Origin: Acetobacteraceae bacterium
GTDB lineage: Bacteria > Pseudomonadota > Alphaproteobacteria > Acetobacterales > Acetobacteraceae
Direction: 5' to 3'
Length of the DNA: 12,300 nucleotides
Assembly: GCA_027311485.1 (NCBI GenBank)
Contig: DAICYU010000070.1
Location: forward strand, 1 to 12,300
This document shows positions 1 through 5,646 of this stretch, piece by piece; within the stretch, counting starts at the first letter, position 1, and each line of letters starts with the position of its first letter. The translations under genes were made by a program, and so were the position numbers. Under the pieces are notes generated by a model. It saw only the letters and a program-made list of their open reading frames with translations. It searched no databases and was not told the DNA's origin.

Positions 1-222
1 CAGAACGAACAGCGCCGCGGCCGCGCCCGGAACGAAGAACAACGGCCCCAGCTTCAGCAGGGAGAAGGCGAAGAACGCGGCATACATCGCCAGCATGACG
101 AAGTCGCCATGCGCGAAATTCACCACATTCATCATGCCCCAGATCAACGTGAGGCCGGATGAGAACAGTGCATAGACCGCGCCCATAAGCAGGCCGCTTA
201 CCACCACCTGCAACAAGATCAC
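1..222 (-). CDS. livH: branched-chain amino acid ABC transporter permease, LivH family (partial)
   Basis: This is the N-terminal 74 residues of an inner-membrane permease of the LivH/LivM type, which with LivM, two ATPases and a periplasmic binding protein imports branched-chain amino acids or related compounds. The visible part has a hydrophobic start (MILLQVVVSGLLMGAVYAL), then the family's signature segment NVVNFAHGDFVML near residues 32-44, followed by a second membrane helix. The gene continues beyond base 1 of the window, so the C-terminal three quarters are missing. I chose the GTG at 222 because an AAGGAG-type ribosome binding site lies 9 bases upstream of it and because the protein starts directly with the first helix, as is usual in this family. 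The substrate cannot be judged without the neighbouring binding protein; many LivH paralogues in alphaproteobacteria carry urea, amides or aromatic acids rather than leucine. Confidence 0.9.
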   Translation of the reverse strand, partial: MILLQVVVSGLLMGAVYALFSSGLTLIWGMMNVVNFAHGDFVMLAMYAAFFAFSLLKLGPLFFVPGAAAALFVL

Positions 223-256
223 GCGGTCTGGCTCCTTTCCCGACAGAAACGCGGTT

Positions 257-282
257 TTGCCGGATCGTTCATCTTCCGGCAA
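257..282. repeat. inverted repeat between the membrane-protein gene and livH
   Basis: A perfect 7-bp inverted repeat, TTGCCGG / CCGGCAA, with a 12-base loop sits in the 64-base gap upstream of livH, about 35 bases before its start codon. In the direction of livH transcription the stem is followed by AAAA, not by a T-run, so it is not a standard intrinsic terminator. It could be a leader hairpin affecting livH expression or an operator, or it could be chance in GC-rich DNA. Confidence 0.35.
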
Positions 283-286
283 GGCG

Positions 287-1951
287 TCACGGCGGCGCAC
301 ATGACAAAATGGAATACAAGGCCGCAAATCCGGATCGTGCCAGCAGCCGGAACCGGTCCCGCGGCAGGTCGGGCATCGCGTCGGCGTCCTGCAGCAGCAG
401 CACATCGAAGCCGCACAGGTCGGCGTGCGCGATGTCGGCATAATGCGGCATGTGGCCGACACGCGCCGCCAGGTCACGATACGGCGGCAGCGTTTCCAGC
501 GGCTGTTGGGACGGATTGTCGAACTCGAACGGCCACCAGGCGCGATGCTCGATCAGCGCCAGCGCGCCCAGATGCTCATCCGTGCGCTCGGTTGCCGACA
601 GGCGCCGCCAGCGCGGGTTGGCGGCCCAGTAGGCAGGCGCTTCATCAAAGCCGACCTCCGCCACATAGACCGCCTGCCCCGGCCGCACCGGGGCCAGCAC
701 CGTCCGCAGGTCCGCCAGGTCGGCGCGATGGCCGATCCAGGCATCGGTCAGGATGCCCATGCGCGCCGCGAACAGCACGATCAGCAGCGCGGCGACGGCG
801 TTGCGCACCGACCCCGGCCAGCGTGACGGCACGAAGGCGGCGAACAGCAGGAACGCCAGCATCACGGCGAAGCGCGTATCCAGCCAGTACGTGCCCTTCC
901 AGGCGAACGGCGCGGCCAGAAACCCGGCCAGCAGCAGCACGCCGGCGCCAAGCGCCGGGGGCGGCACCCGGCCACGGCGGCACATCAGGGCGACGGCGGG
1001 GATGGCGATCAGCAGCGCGGCGGTGGCCAGGTCCAACGGCGGCTGGTAATTGGCGAACACCGTCAGCAGTTGCGCCGGCTTGGCCAGCGGCGACAGGTAG
1101 ACCGCGTCGCCGCCCAGCCCCCGCAGCGCCGACGCGGCATACAGGCCGGCCGGCGCGGCAAACACCGGCAGCAGCACCGCACCCCGGCGCAGTGCCGTGC
1201 GCAGCAGCCCGTCCGGGTGGGTTGGCAGGATGTCGGCCAGTTCCGCCCCGCCGATCAGCGCGGCGAAGAACACCAGCCCCATCAGGTGGCACATAAACAG
1301 CGTTACGGCGCCGGCCATGCCCAGCAGCAGCGCCGCCACCGGCCGGTTCCGCCGCCACCGCAGCCACCCCGCCGCCAGCACCAGGGCAAGGCCGAGCGCG
1401 ACGTCGAAATTGAGGAAGCCGTAGAGAAGGCAGGTGTTGTAGGCGGCAAAGCCGACGCCGAGCGCCCACCAGCCTTCGCCGGCGTCAAGCGCGGCGCGAT
1501 AGGCGAGCGTGCCCAGGACCGGCAGCAGCAGGGCGGCGGCGATCAGCAGGCGACCGACGACCTGCACCGGCAACCAGTGCATCAGCGGCGGCGCGACAAG
1601 GTCCAGCGCCAGGTTCGGCGTCAGCGACCAATGCGGTGCATAGAATCGCGCCAGCACCGGATCGGCCGGCAATGACGCCAGCACGAATGCCCGCGCCAGA
1701 TGGTTCGGGTAATCCACCAGCGGCGGCATGTCGACGACCAGCAGCGGCGCCAGTACCGCCACGCACAGACCCAGCACGCACAGACCCAGCGCCGCCGCCC
1801 GCCACAGGCTGCGCGGCGCCGCGGAATGAGACAGCGACTGAGCCGGGCAGCGCGCCCAGGCCAGGCGGCGCGCCCAGGGACGTACCCAGGTACCTACCCA
1901 GGGACACACGCCGGCGCGGCGCCCGGCGGGAATGGAAGGCGATCGACTCAC
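287..1951 (-). CDS. polytopic membrane protein of unknown function with soluble C-terminal domain
   Basis: I do not recognise a named family. From the GTG at 1951 the protein has 554 residues. After a basic, Trp/Arg-rich N-terminus comes a first membrane helix (LGLCVLGLCVAVLAPLLVV), then the motif PPLVDYPNHLAR. This motif on the outer side of helix 1 recalls GT-C-like or YfhO-like multi-helix membrane proteins. About eight to ten further hydrophobic helices follow up to roughly residue 400. The last 150 residues are soluble and contain GQAVYVAEVGFDEAPAYW and FDVLLLQDADAMPD. The start is uncertain: open frame continues to a GTG at 2065, with an ATG at 2008 and a GTG at 1909 as alternatives. 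I prefer 1951 because a GGGG tract lies 8 bases before it and the best promoter candidate (1997-2024) would exclude 2008 and 2065. It is transcribed toward livH with a 64-base gap, but a functional link is not evident. A role in cell-envelope glycan or lipid assembly is only a guess from topology. Confidence 0.75.
   Translation of the reverse strand: MSRSPSIPAGRRAGVCPWVGTWVRPWARRLAWARCPAQSLSHSAAPRSLWRAAALGLCVLGLCVAVLAPLLVVDMPPLVDYPNHLARAFVLASLPADPVLARFYAPHWSLTPNLALDLVAPPLMHWLPVQVVGRLLIAAALLLPVLGTLAYRAALDAGEGWWALGVGFAAYNTCLLYGFLNFDVALGLALVLAAGWLRWRRNRPVAALLLGMAGAVTLFMCHLMGLVFFAALIGGAELADILPTHPDGLLRTALRRGAVLLPVFAAPAGLYAASALRGLGGDAVYLSPLAKPAQLLTVFANYQPPLDLATAALLIAIPAVALMCRRGRVPPPALGAGVLLLAGFLAAPFAWKGTYWLDTRFAVMLAFLLFAAFVPSRWPGSVRNAVAALLIVLFAARMGILTDAWIGHRADLADLRTVLAPVRPGQAVYVAEVGFDEAPAYWAANPRWRRLSATERTDEHLGALALIEHRAWWPFEFDNPSQQPLETLPPYRDLAARVGHMPHYADIAHADLCGFDVLLLQDADAMPDLPRDRFRLLARSGFAALYSILSCAPP
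1760..1789. repeat. perfect 15-bp tandem duplication
   Basis: The unit CACGCACAGACCCAG occurs twice head to tail without mismatch. It lies inside the minus-strand membrane-protein gene, where it encodes the doubled pentapeptide LGLCV-LGLCV within the first predicted membrane helix. Because 15 is a multiple of three, copy changes would lengthen the helix by five residues without breaking the frame. Confidence 0.85.
1870..1905. repeat. 12-bp tandem repeat, three imperfect copies
   Basis: Three adjacent units, GCGCCCAGGGAC, GTACCCAGGTAC and CTACCCAGGGAC, share the core CCCAGG. On the minus strand they encode tetrapeptides of the form PWVG, TWVR and PWAR at the N-terminus of the membrane protein, before its first helix. 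Whether this part is translated depends on the start codon chosen for that gene. Confidence 0.7.
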
Positions 1952-1996
1952 GCAAAATGCCCCGACGCCAGGCCGGTCTTTCCGACCCGGCGCGCC

Positions 1997-2024
1997 CGTA
2001 TAGCACATCCGTAATGAATGACAG
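1997..2024 (-). promoter_or_regulatory. candidate sigma70-type promoter for the membrane-protein gene
   Basis: Read on the minus strand, CTGTCA (bases 2024-2019, four of six matches to TTGACA) is followed after 16 bases by TATACG (2002-1997, four of six matches to TATAAT). A TGC directly before it resembles an extended -10. Transcription would begin near 1990, upstream of the GTG starts at 1951 and 1909 but downstream of the ATG at 2008. Matches of this quality also arise by chance. Confidence 0.3.
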
Positions 2025-2082
2025 GACCAGCTCGCCGTCGAATCAGTGCTAACGATGCAACACACGACCCAGGTGAGTCCCG

Positions 2083-3405
2083 GTGCCCGCTCGCATACCC
2101 CCTGCCCCGTCCCTCCGAGCCCCCGATTGCGGCAGCACCGGCGGCCAATGCGCCAACGGCCAGCCCGCAGCCGACACTGCGTTCAGCGATGACGCTCCCA
2201 CCCAGAACGCTCCCCCCCAGAACGCTCCCACCGGGGGCACTCCCATCCAGGGCACTCCCACCCGGGGCGTTGGCATCCACCGCACCCTGACCCGCCGCGA
2301 TTTGGCCGCACAGGCCCTCGCCGCCGGCGTGCTGACACTGCCGGCGGCGGGAGCGCGCGCGGCCGCCGGCGTCACCATCGCCGGACCGGGCGGATGGTTC
2401 CAGGATCTGTTCGACGGCGTCGTCCTGGCGGCGTTCCGCAAAGCGCATCCCGGCATCGGCGTCTTCTTCTATGCGGCCGGCAGCGGGTTCCAGACTCTGT
2501 CGCTGATGCAGGAGCAGCGGATGCTGCCCTATATCGACGTCGCGTTGCTGGAGGTGGGGGTCGCGGCACAGGCGGCGAAGGAAGGTCTGCTCGATGCGAT
2601 CACGCCGGACGCCATGCCGGTGCTAAAAGACCTGATCCCACAGGCCGTGCCGCCGCAAGGCTCGCCACCCCAGGCAACCTCAACACCACAAGGGGCCGCA
2701 ACATCGCAGGCACCACCACCGCAGGGAGCGGGACCGGTGCTGATGGTGGACACCCTCGCCCTCGGCTACGATCCCAGGCGCTTCACCCAGCCGCCGCGCC
2801 TGTGGCGCAACCTGTGGGATCCGGCGATCGGCAACCGCCTGACGCTGCCCACCGCGCCCGACCCGATCGCGCTGGCCATGACCTCGATCGCCGCGACCCT
2901 GTTCGGCGGCCGCAACCCGGCCGAATCGCTGGAAGCCGCATTGACCGCGCTGTCGGCGCTGCGTCCCCGGGTCGCCGTCTGGGACCCGGTGCCCAACACC
3001 TACACCGCCATCGCCGCCGGCGATGCGGCAATCGGCCCGGGGTGGAACGCCCGCGCGCAATACCAGGTCCGGCAAACGCCCGGACGCTATGCCACGGTCA
3101 TTCCCGATGATGGCAGCCCGGCGCTGCCGGTGACCATCAACCTGATCAAGGGCAGCACCGCGCCGGATGCCGCCCGCACGCTGATCGCCTGGCTGCTGGG
3201 CCCCGAGGCGCAGGCGCTGCTGACACGCACATTGTTCTACGCCCCGGTGAACCCGCGGGCCGATGTTCCCCCCGCCGTGCTGGCGAAGGCTGGCGCCGAT
3301 CCACAGACCGTCAGCCGGCGGATCAACATCGACTGGGTGACCGCGACCGCCGTGCGCGACAAGGTCACCGCCGCATGGCGCCGGCACGGCCTGATGCGCT
3401 ACTGA
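2083..3405 (+). CDS. ABC-type extracellular solute-binding protein (PotD/ThiB-like), Tat signal, repeat-expanded
   Basis: A periplasmic binding protein of the family 1/PotD-like class, which captures a small solute for an ABC importer. The mature lobe begins near residue 97 (VTIAGPGGWFQDLF), with the hinge segment VLMVDTLALGYD (219-230) and the typical C-terminal pattern KGSTAPDAARTLIAWLLGPEAQ followed by APVNP. A twin-arginine signal is visible: TRRD at residues 70-73, a hydrophobic stretch, and a cleavage-like site AGARAAA near 89-95. About 70 residues precede the twin arginines, which is abnormally long, and 38-62 of these are five pentapeptide repeats. I accept GTG 2083 because AGGTGA lies 6 bases upstream and no other ATG, GTG or TTG occurs in frame before the Tat motif. 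Residues 188-217 are a Pro/Gln-rich insert between the lobes' conserved blocks. No permease or ATPase gene is adjacent. thiL follows after 7 bases, with its ribosome binding site overlapping this stop, suggesting co-expression. Ligand unknown; polyamine, thiamine-type or other small cations are options. Confidence 0.85.
   Translation: MPARIPPAPSLRAPDCGSTGGQCANGQPAADTAFSDDAPTQNAPPQNAPTGGTPIQGTPTRGVGIHRTLTRRDLAAQALAAGVLTLPAAGARAAAGVTIAGPGGWFQDLFDGVVLAAFRKAHPGIGVFFYAAGSGFQTLSLMQEQRMLPYIDVALLEVGVAAQAAKEGLLDAITPDAMPVLKDLIPQAVPPQGSPPQATSTPQGAATSQAPPPQGAGPVLMVDTLALGYDPRRFTQPPRLWRNLWDPAIGNRLTLPTAPDPIALAMTSIAATLFGGRNPAESLEAALTALSALRPRVAVWDPVPNTYTAIAAGDAAIGPGWNARAQYQVRQTPGRYATVIPDDGSPALPVTINLIKGSTAPDAARTLIAWLLGPEAQALLTRTLFYAPVNPRADVPPAVLAKAGADPQTVSRRINIDWVTATAVRDKVTAAWRRHGLMRY
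2194..2268. repeat. 15-bp tandem repeat, five copies, coding
   Basis: Five consecutive 15-bp units, GCTCCCACCCAGAAC and variants, encode the pentapeptides APTQN, APPQN, APTGG, TPIQG and TPTRG at residues 38-62 of the solute-binding protein, directly before its Tat signal. The second unit contains a run of seven C (2212-2218), a possible slippage site. The first two units are nearly identical and the last three have diverged more. Confidence 0.9.
2644..2733. repeat. low-complexity Pro/Gln-rich coding tract (degenerate PPQG repeats)
   Basis: Residues 188-217 of the solute-binding protein form degenerate blocks VPPQG, SPPQA, TSTPQG, AATSQ and APPPQG. Codons here end unusually often in A (CCA, GCA, ACA, CAA), unlike the C/G-ending codons on both sides, so the tract stands out in base use. 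It sits between the conserved blocks DAITPDAMPVLKDLIPQ and GPVLMVDTLALGYD, where related binding proteins normally have only a short connection. Confidence 0.75.
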
Positions 3406-3412
3406 AGGCCGC

Positions 3413-4363
3413 ATGGAACTGCCCGCCGAATTCGCCCTGATCGCCCGACACTTCCGCCCGCTCGCCGGCCCGGGCGCGCTGGATCTGCGTGACGATGCCG
3501 CCCTGCTGACGCCGCCGCCCGGGCGGGACCTGGTGCTGACCGTCGATGCCATGGTCGCGGGCGTGCACTTCCTGCCCGACGATCCGCCGGACCTGGTGGC
3601 GCGGAAGCTGCTGCGCGTGAACCTGTCGGACCTCGCCGCCAAGGGCGCGGTGCCGCTGGGCTACCTGATGACGGTCTCCGCGCCGCCGGCCACGCCGGAT
3701 TCCTGGTTTGCCGCATTCGCCGCCGGTTTGGCGCAGGACCAGGCGACCTACGGGGTCACGCTGCTGGGCGGCGACACCACGTCCACCCCCGGGCCGGTTT
3801 CGCTGTCACTGACCATCATCGGCCATGTCGCGCCCGGCACCGCCGTGCACCGCTCCGGCGCCCAGGCCGGTGACGGAGTCTGGGTCACCGGCACCATCGG
3901 CGACGGCGCGCTGGGTCTCGCGGTGGCCCGCGGCAAGCTGACCGACCCGACAGGCTTTCTGCTTGGCCGCTACCGCCTGCCGCAGCCACGGGTTGGCTTC
4001 CCGCTGGCCGGCATCGCCTCGGCTTCGATGGATGTGTCGGACGGCCTGGTGCAGGACCTCGGCCATATCTGCCGCGAAAGCGGCCTGGCCGCCGAGATCG
4101 CCGTGCAGGACGTCCCGCTGTCCGACGCCGCGCGCAAGGCCGGCCCGGACTGGCTGCCAACCTGCCTGACCGGCGGCGATGATTACGAAGTGCTGATGGC
4201 CGTCCCCCCAGCGCAGGAGGCCGCGTTGCGCCAGGCCGCCGCCCAGGCCGGCATACCGGTGACGCGGATCGGGCACTTCCATTCCGGCCCGCCCGCGGTC
4301 ATGGTGCGTACGGCCAGCGGAGAACCGTTTGCTCTGACAAGCGGCGGCTGGAGCCATTTCTAA
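3413..4363 (+). CDS. thiL: thiamine-monophosphate kinase
   Basis: ThiL phosphorylates thiamine monophosphate with ATP to give thiamine pyrophosphate, the last step of thiamine cofactor synthesis, in the cytoplasm. All family blocks are present: RDDAALL at 26-32 (usual GDDAA; the Gly is Arg here), TVDAMVAGVHF at 43-53, NLSDLAAKGA at 70-79, LLGGDTTSTPG at 117-127, SMDVSDGLVQDL at 205-216 and TGGDDYEVL at 253-261. The conserved acidic residues that bind Mg and the phosphates are intact. At 316 residues the length is normal. The ATG at 3413 has GAAGG four bases upstream, overlapping the TGA of the preceding solute-binding protein gene, which suggests translational coupling. An MFS transporter follows after 23 bases. 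In many proteobacteria thiL follows nusB; here its neighbours are two transport proteins. I see no TPP riboswitch before the cluster. Confidence 0.97.
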   Translation: MELPAEFALIARHFRPLAGPGALDLRDDAALLTPPPGRDLVLTVDAMVAGVHFLPDDPPDLVARKLLRVNLSDLAAKGAVPLGYLMTVSAPPATPDSWFAAFAAGLAQDQATYGVTLLGGDTTSTPGPVSLSLTIIGHVAPGTAVHRSGAQAGDGVWVTGTIGDGALGLAVARGKLTDPTGFLLGRYRLPQPRVGFPLAGIASASMDVSDGLVQDLGHICRESGLAAEIAVQDVPLSDAARKAGPDWLPTCLTGGDDYEVLMAVPPAQEAALRQAAAQAGIPVTRIGHFHSGPPAVMVRTASGEPFALTSGGWSHF

Positions 4364-4371
4364 TTGGGCTG

Positions 4372-4381
4372 GGGACGTCCC
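4372..4381. promoter_or_regulatory. palindrome just upstream of the MFS gene
   Basis: The perfect 10-bp palindrome GGGACGTCCC occupies the short gap between thiL and the MFS gene and ends five bases before the MFS start codon, exactly where the ribosome binding site should be. It could fold the initiation region or act as a small operator. No clear purine-rich ribosome binding site is otherwise present except GAAGA next to the ATG. Confidence 0.25.
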
Positions 4382-4386
4382 GAAGA

Positions 4387-5568
4387 ATGAACAGGAATGT
4401 CTGGCTGCTGTTCGCCTGTCAGGCGCTGACCAATGCGGTCATGTCCGGACAGGCGGTGATGGCGGCCCTGGTTGGCTACCGCCTGGGTGGCCACGCCTTG
4501 AACACGCTGCCGATCGCCATCCAGATGGTCGCGGTCATGGCAGCCTCGGTGGTTGCGGGCTACGCTTTCCCGCGCTTCGGCCGCCGCGGCGGTTTCTGGC
4601 TGGGCTGCGCCATCATGATCACCGGCAGCCTGACCTTCGCCGCCGGCATCTGGCTGCATAATTTTCCGCTGTACTGCCTGGGCGCGGTACCCGCCGGCCT
4701 GGGCTTTGGCATCGCCCAGCACCTGCGCTTCGCCGCCGCCGAGGTCGCCGACCCTGCCGCCAAGGCGCGCGCGATTTCCCTGGTGCTGGCCGGCGGCGTC
4801 GTCTCGGCGATCATCGGCCCTGAGCTGGTCAAGCGCACCAATGCCATCATCCCCGACGACGTGTTCCTGGCAACCTATCTGTGCCTGCCGATCCTGCCGC
4901 TGATCACGTCGGTCATCCTGAGCTTCGTGCGGGTGCCGCCGGCACAGACCTACACACGGCTGGCGATTCCGTTCCGCACCATCCTGGCGCGCCCGACCTT
5001 CGTCACGGCGGTGGTCAGCTCGCTCGTCGGCTACGGCACGATGAACCTGGTCATGTCGTCGACCCCGTTGCAGATGCTGTTGTGCGGCTTCGACGTCGGC
5101 GCCAGCGCGGACGTGATCCGCACCCATTCCATCGCCATGTTCCTGCCGGGCTTCATCACCGGGCGCCTGATCCAGCGCTTCGGCGTGCATCGCATCATCG
5201 CCGTCGGCGGGCTTCTGACGCTGGGCTGTGTCGTGGTGAACGTCTATCAGGCACCGTACTTCGCCACCTTCCTGGTGGCGTTGTCGCTGCTGGGGGTCGG
5301 CTGGAACTTCATGTTCGTCGGCGGGACGACGCTGCTGACCTCATCCTACCTGCCCGAGGAGCGGGTGCGGGTCCAGGCGACGCACGATTTCATCGTCTTC
5401 GGCAGCGTGGCGCTGACCGCCGTCACCTCCGGCGCCGTGGAGGCGACGGCCGGCTGGAATGCGCTGAACCTGACCGTCGTGCCGCCGGTGCTGATCGCCT
5501 TCATCGTCGTCGGCTGGCACTGGCTGGGCCGGACGCGCATGGCCGTGCCGAGCGGCACGATGGGGTGA
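4387..5568 (+). CDS. MFS transporter
   Basis: A 393-residue major facilitator superfamily permease of the inner membrane with twelve predicted helices: two bundles of six separated by the hydrophilic stretch around residues 181-200 (VRVPPAQTYTRLAIPF). The loop between helices 2 and 3 carries a motif A variant, PRFGRRGGF (62-70), and the second half has its counterpart GRLIQRFGVHR (259-269). The segment HSIAMFLPGFITGRLIQRFG, preceded by NLVMSSTPLQM in helix 7, resembles a subgroup common in alphaproteobacteria and usually annotated simply as MFS transporter. The substrate cannot be read from sequence. It is the third gene of a co-directional run with a solute-binding protein and thiL, so import or export of a thiamine-related compound is possible but unproven. 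The ATG at 4387 is the natural start: helix 1 begins at residue 5. Confidence 0.92.
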   Translation: MNRNVWLLFACQALTNAVMSGQAVMAALVGYRLGGHALNTLPIAIQMVAVMAASVVAGYAFPRFGRRGGFWLGCAIMITGSLTFAAGIWLHNFPLYCLGAVPAGLGFGIAQHLRFAAAEVADPAAKARAISLVLAGGVVSAIIGPELVKRTNAIIPDDVFLATYLCLPILPLITSVILSFVRVPPAQTYTRLAIPFRTILARPTFVTAVVSSLVGYGTMNLVMSSTPLQMLLCGFDVGASADVIRTHSIAMFLPGFITGRLIQRFGVHRIIAVGGLLTLGCVVVNVYQAPYFATFLVALSLLGVGWNFMFVGGTTLLTSSYLPEERVRVQATHDFIVFGSVALTAVTSGAVEATAGWNALNLTVVPPVLIAFIVVGWHWLGRTRMAVPSGTMG

Positions 5569-5594
5569 GGATCCGCCTGGTATTGGAAACTGAC

Positions 5595-5645
5595 GATCAG
5601 CTTGTTGCGGTAAGCTGATCATCAGCCTGGCGCCATACGCTGATC
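5595..5645. terminator. tandem inverted repeats between convergent genes, likely bidirectional terminator
   Basis: Between the stops of the MFS gene (plus) and the TPR gene (minus) lie two copies of ATCAGC-N12-GCTGAT separated by one base (5596-5619 and 5621-5644). The first extends to a 9-bp perfect stem GATCAGCTT / AAGCTGATC with an 8-base loop. The inner halves also form the palindrome GCTGAT-C-ATCAGC (5614-5626). Convergent placement fits a bidirectional transcription terminator. There is no T-run on either side, so Rho-independent termination is not assured. Confidence 0.55.
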
Positions 5646-5646
5646 C

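Noticed and set aside
1952..2082. TPP riboswitch ahead of the cluster containing thiL
   Set aside because: I looked for the conserved CUGAGA and ACCUGAUC blocks of the thi-box and found neither in the leader region, nor in the gap before thiL.
2680..3642. Minus-strand open frame of 320 codons opposite the solute-binding protein and thiL
   Set aside because: It spans two recognised genes on the other strand, has shadow-like Arg/Gly/Ser composition and no recognisable motif.
4360..5190. Minus-strand open frame of 276 codons opposite the MFS gene
   Set aside because: It is antisense to clear membrane-protein coding sequence; the Gln/Asp/His/Arg-rich product is typical of the reverse frame of hydrophobic genes.
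5569..5646. Small CRISPR-like array
   Set aside because: The repeated element is a 6-bp arm pair in only two copies, much too short for a CRISPR repeat; it fits hairpins or operators instead.
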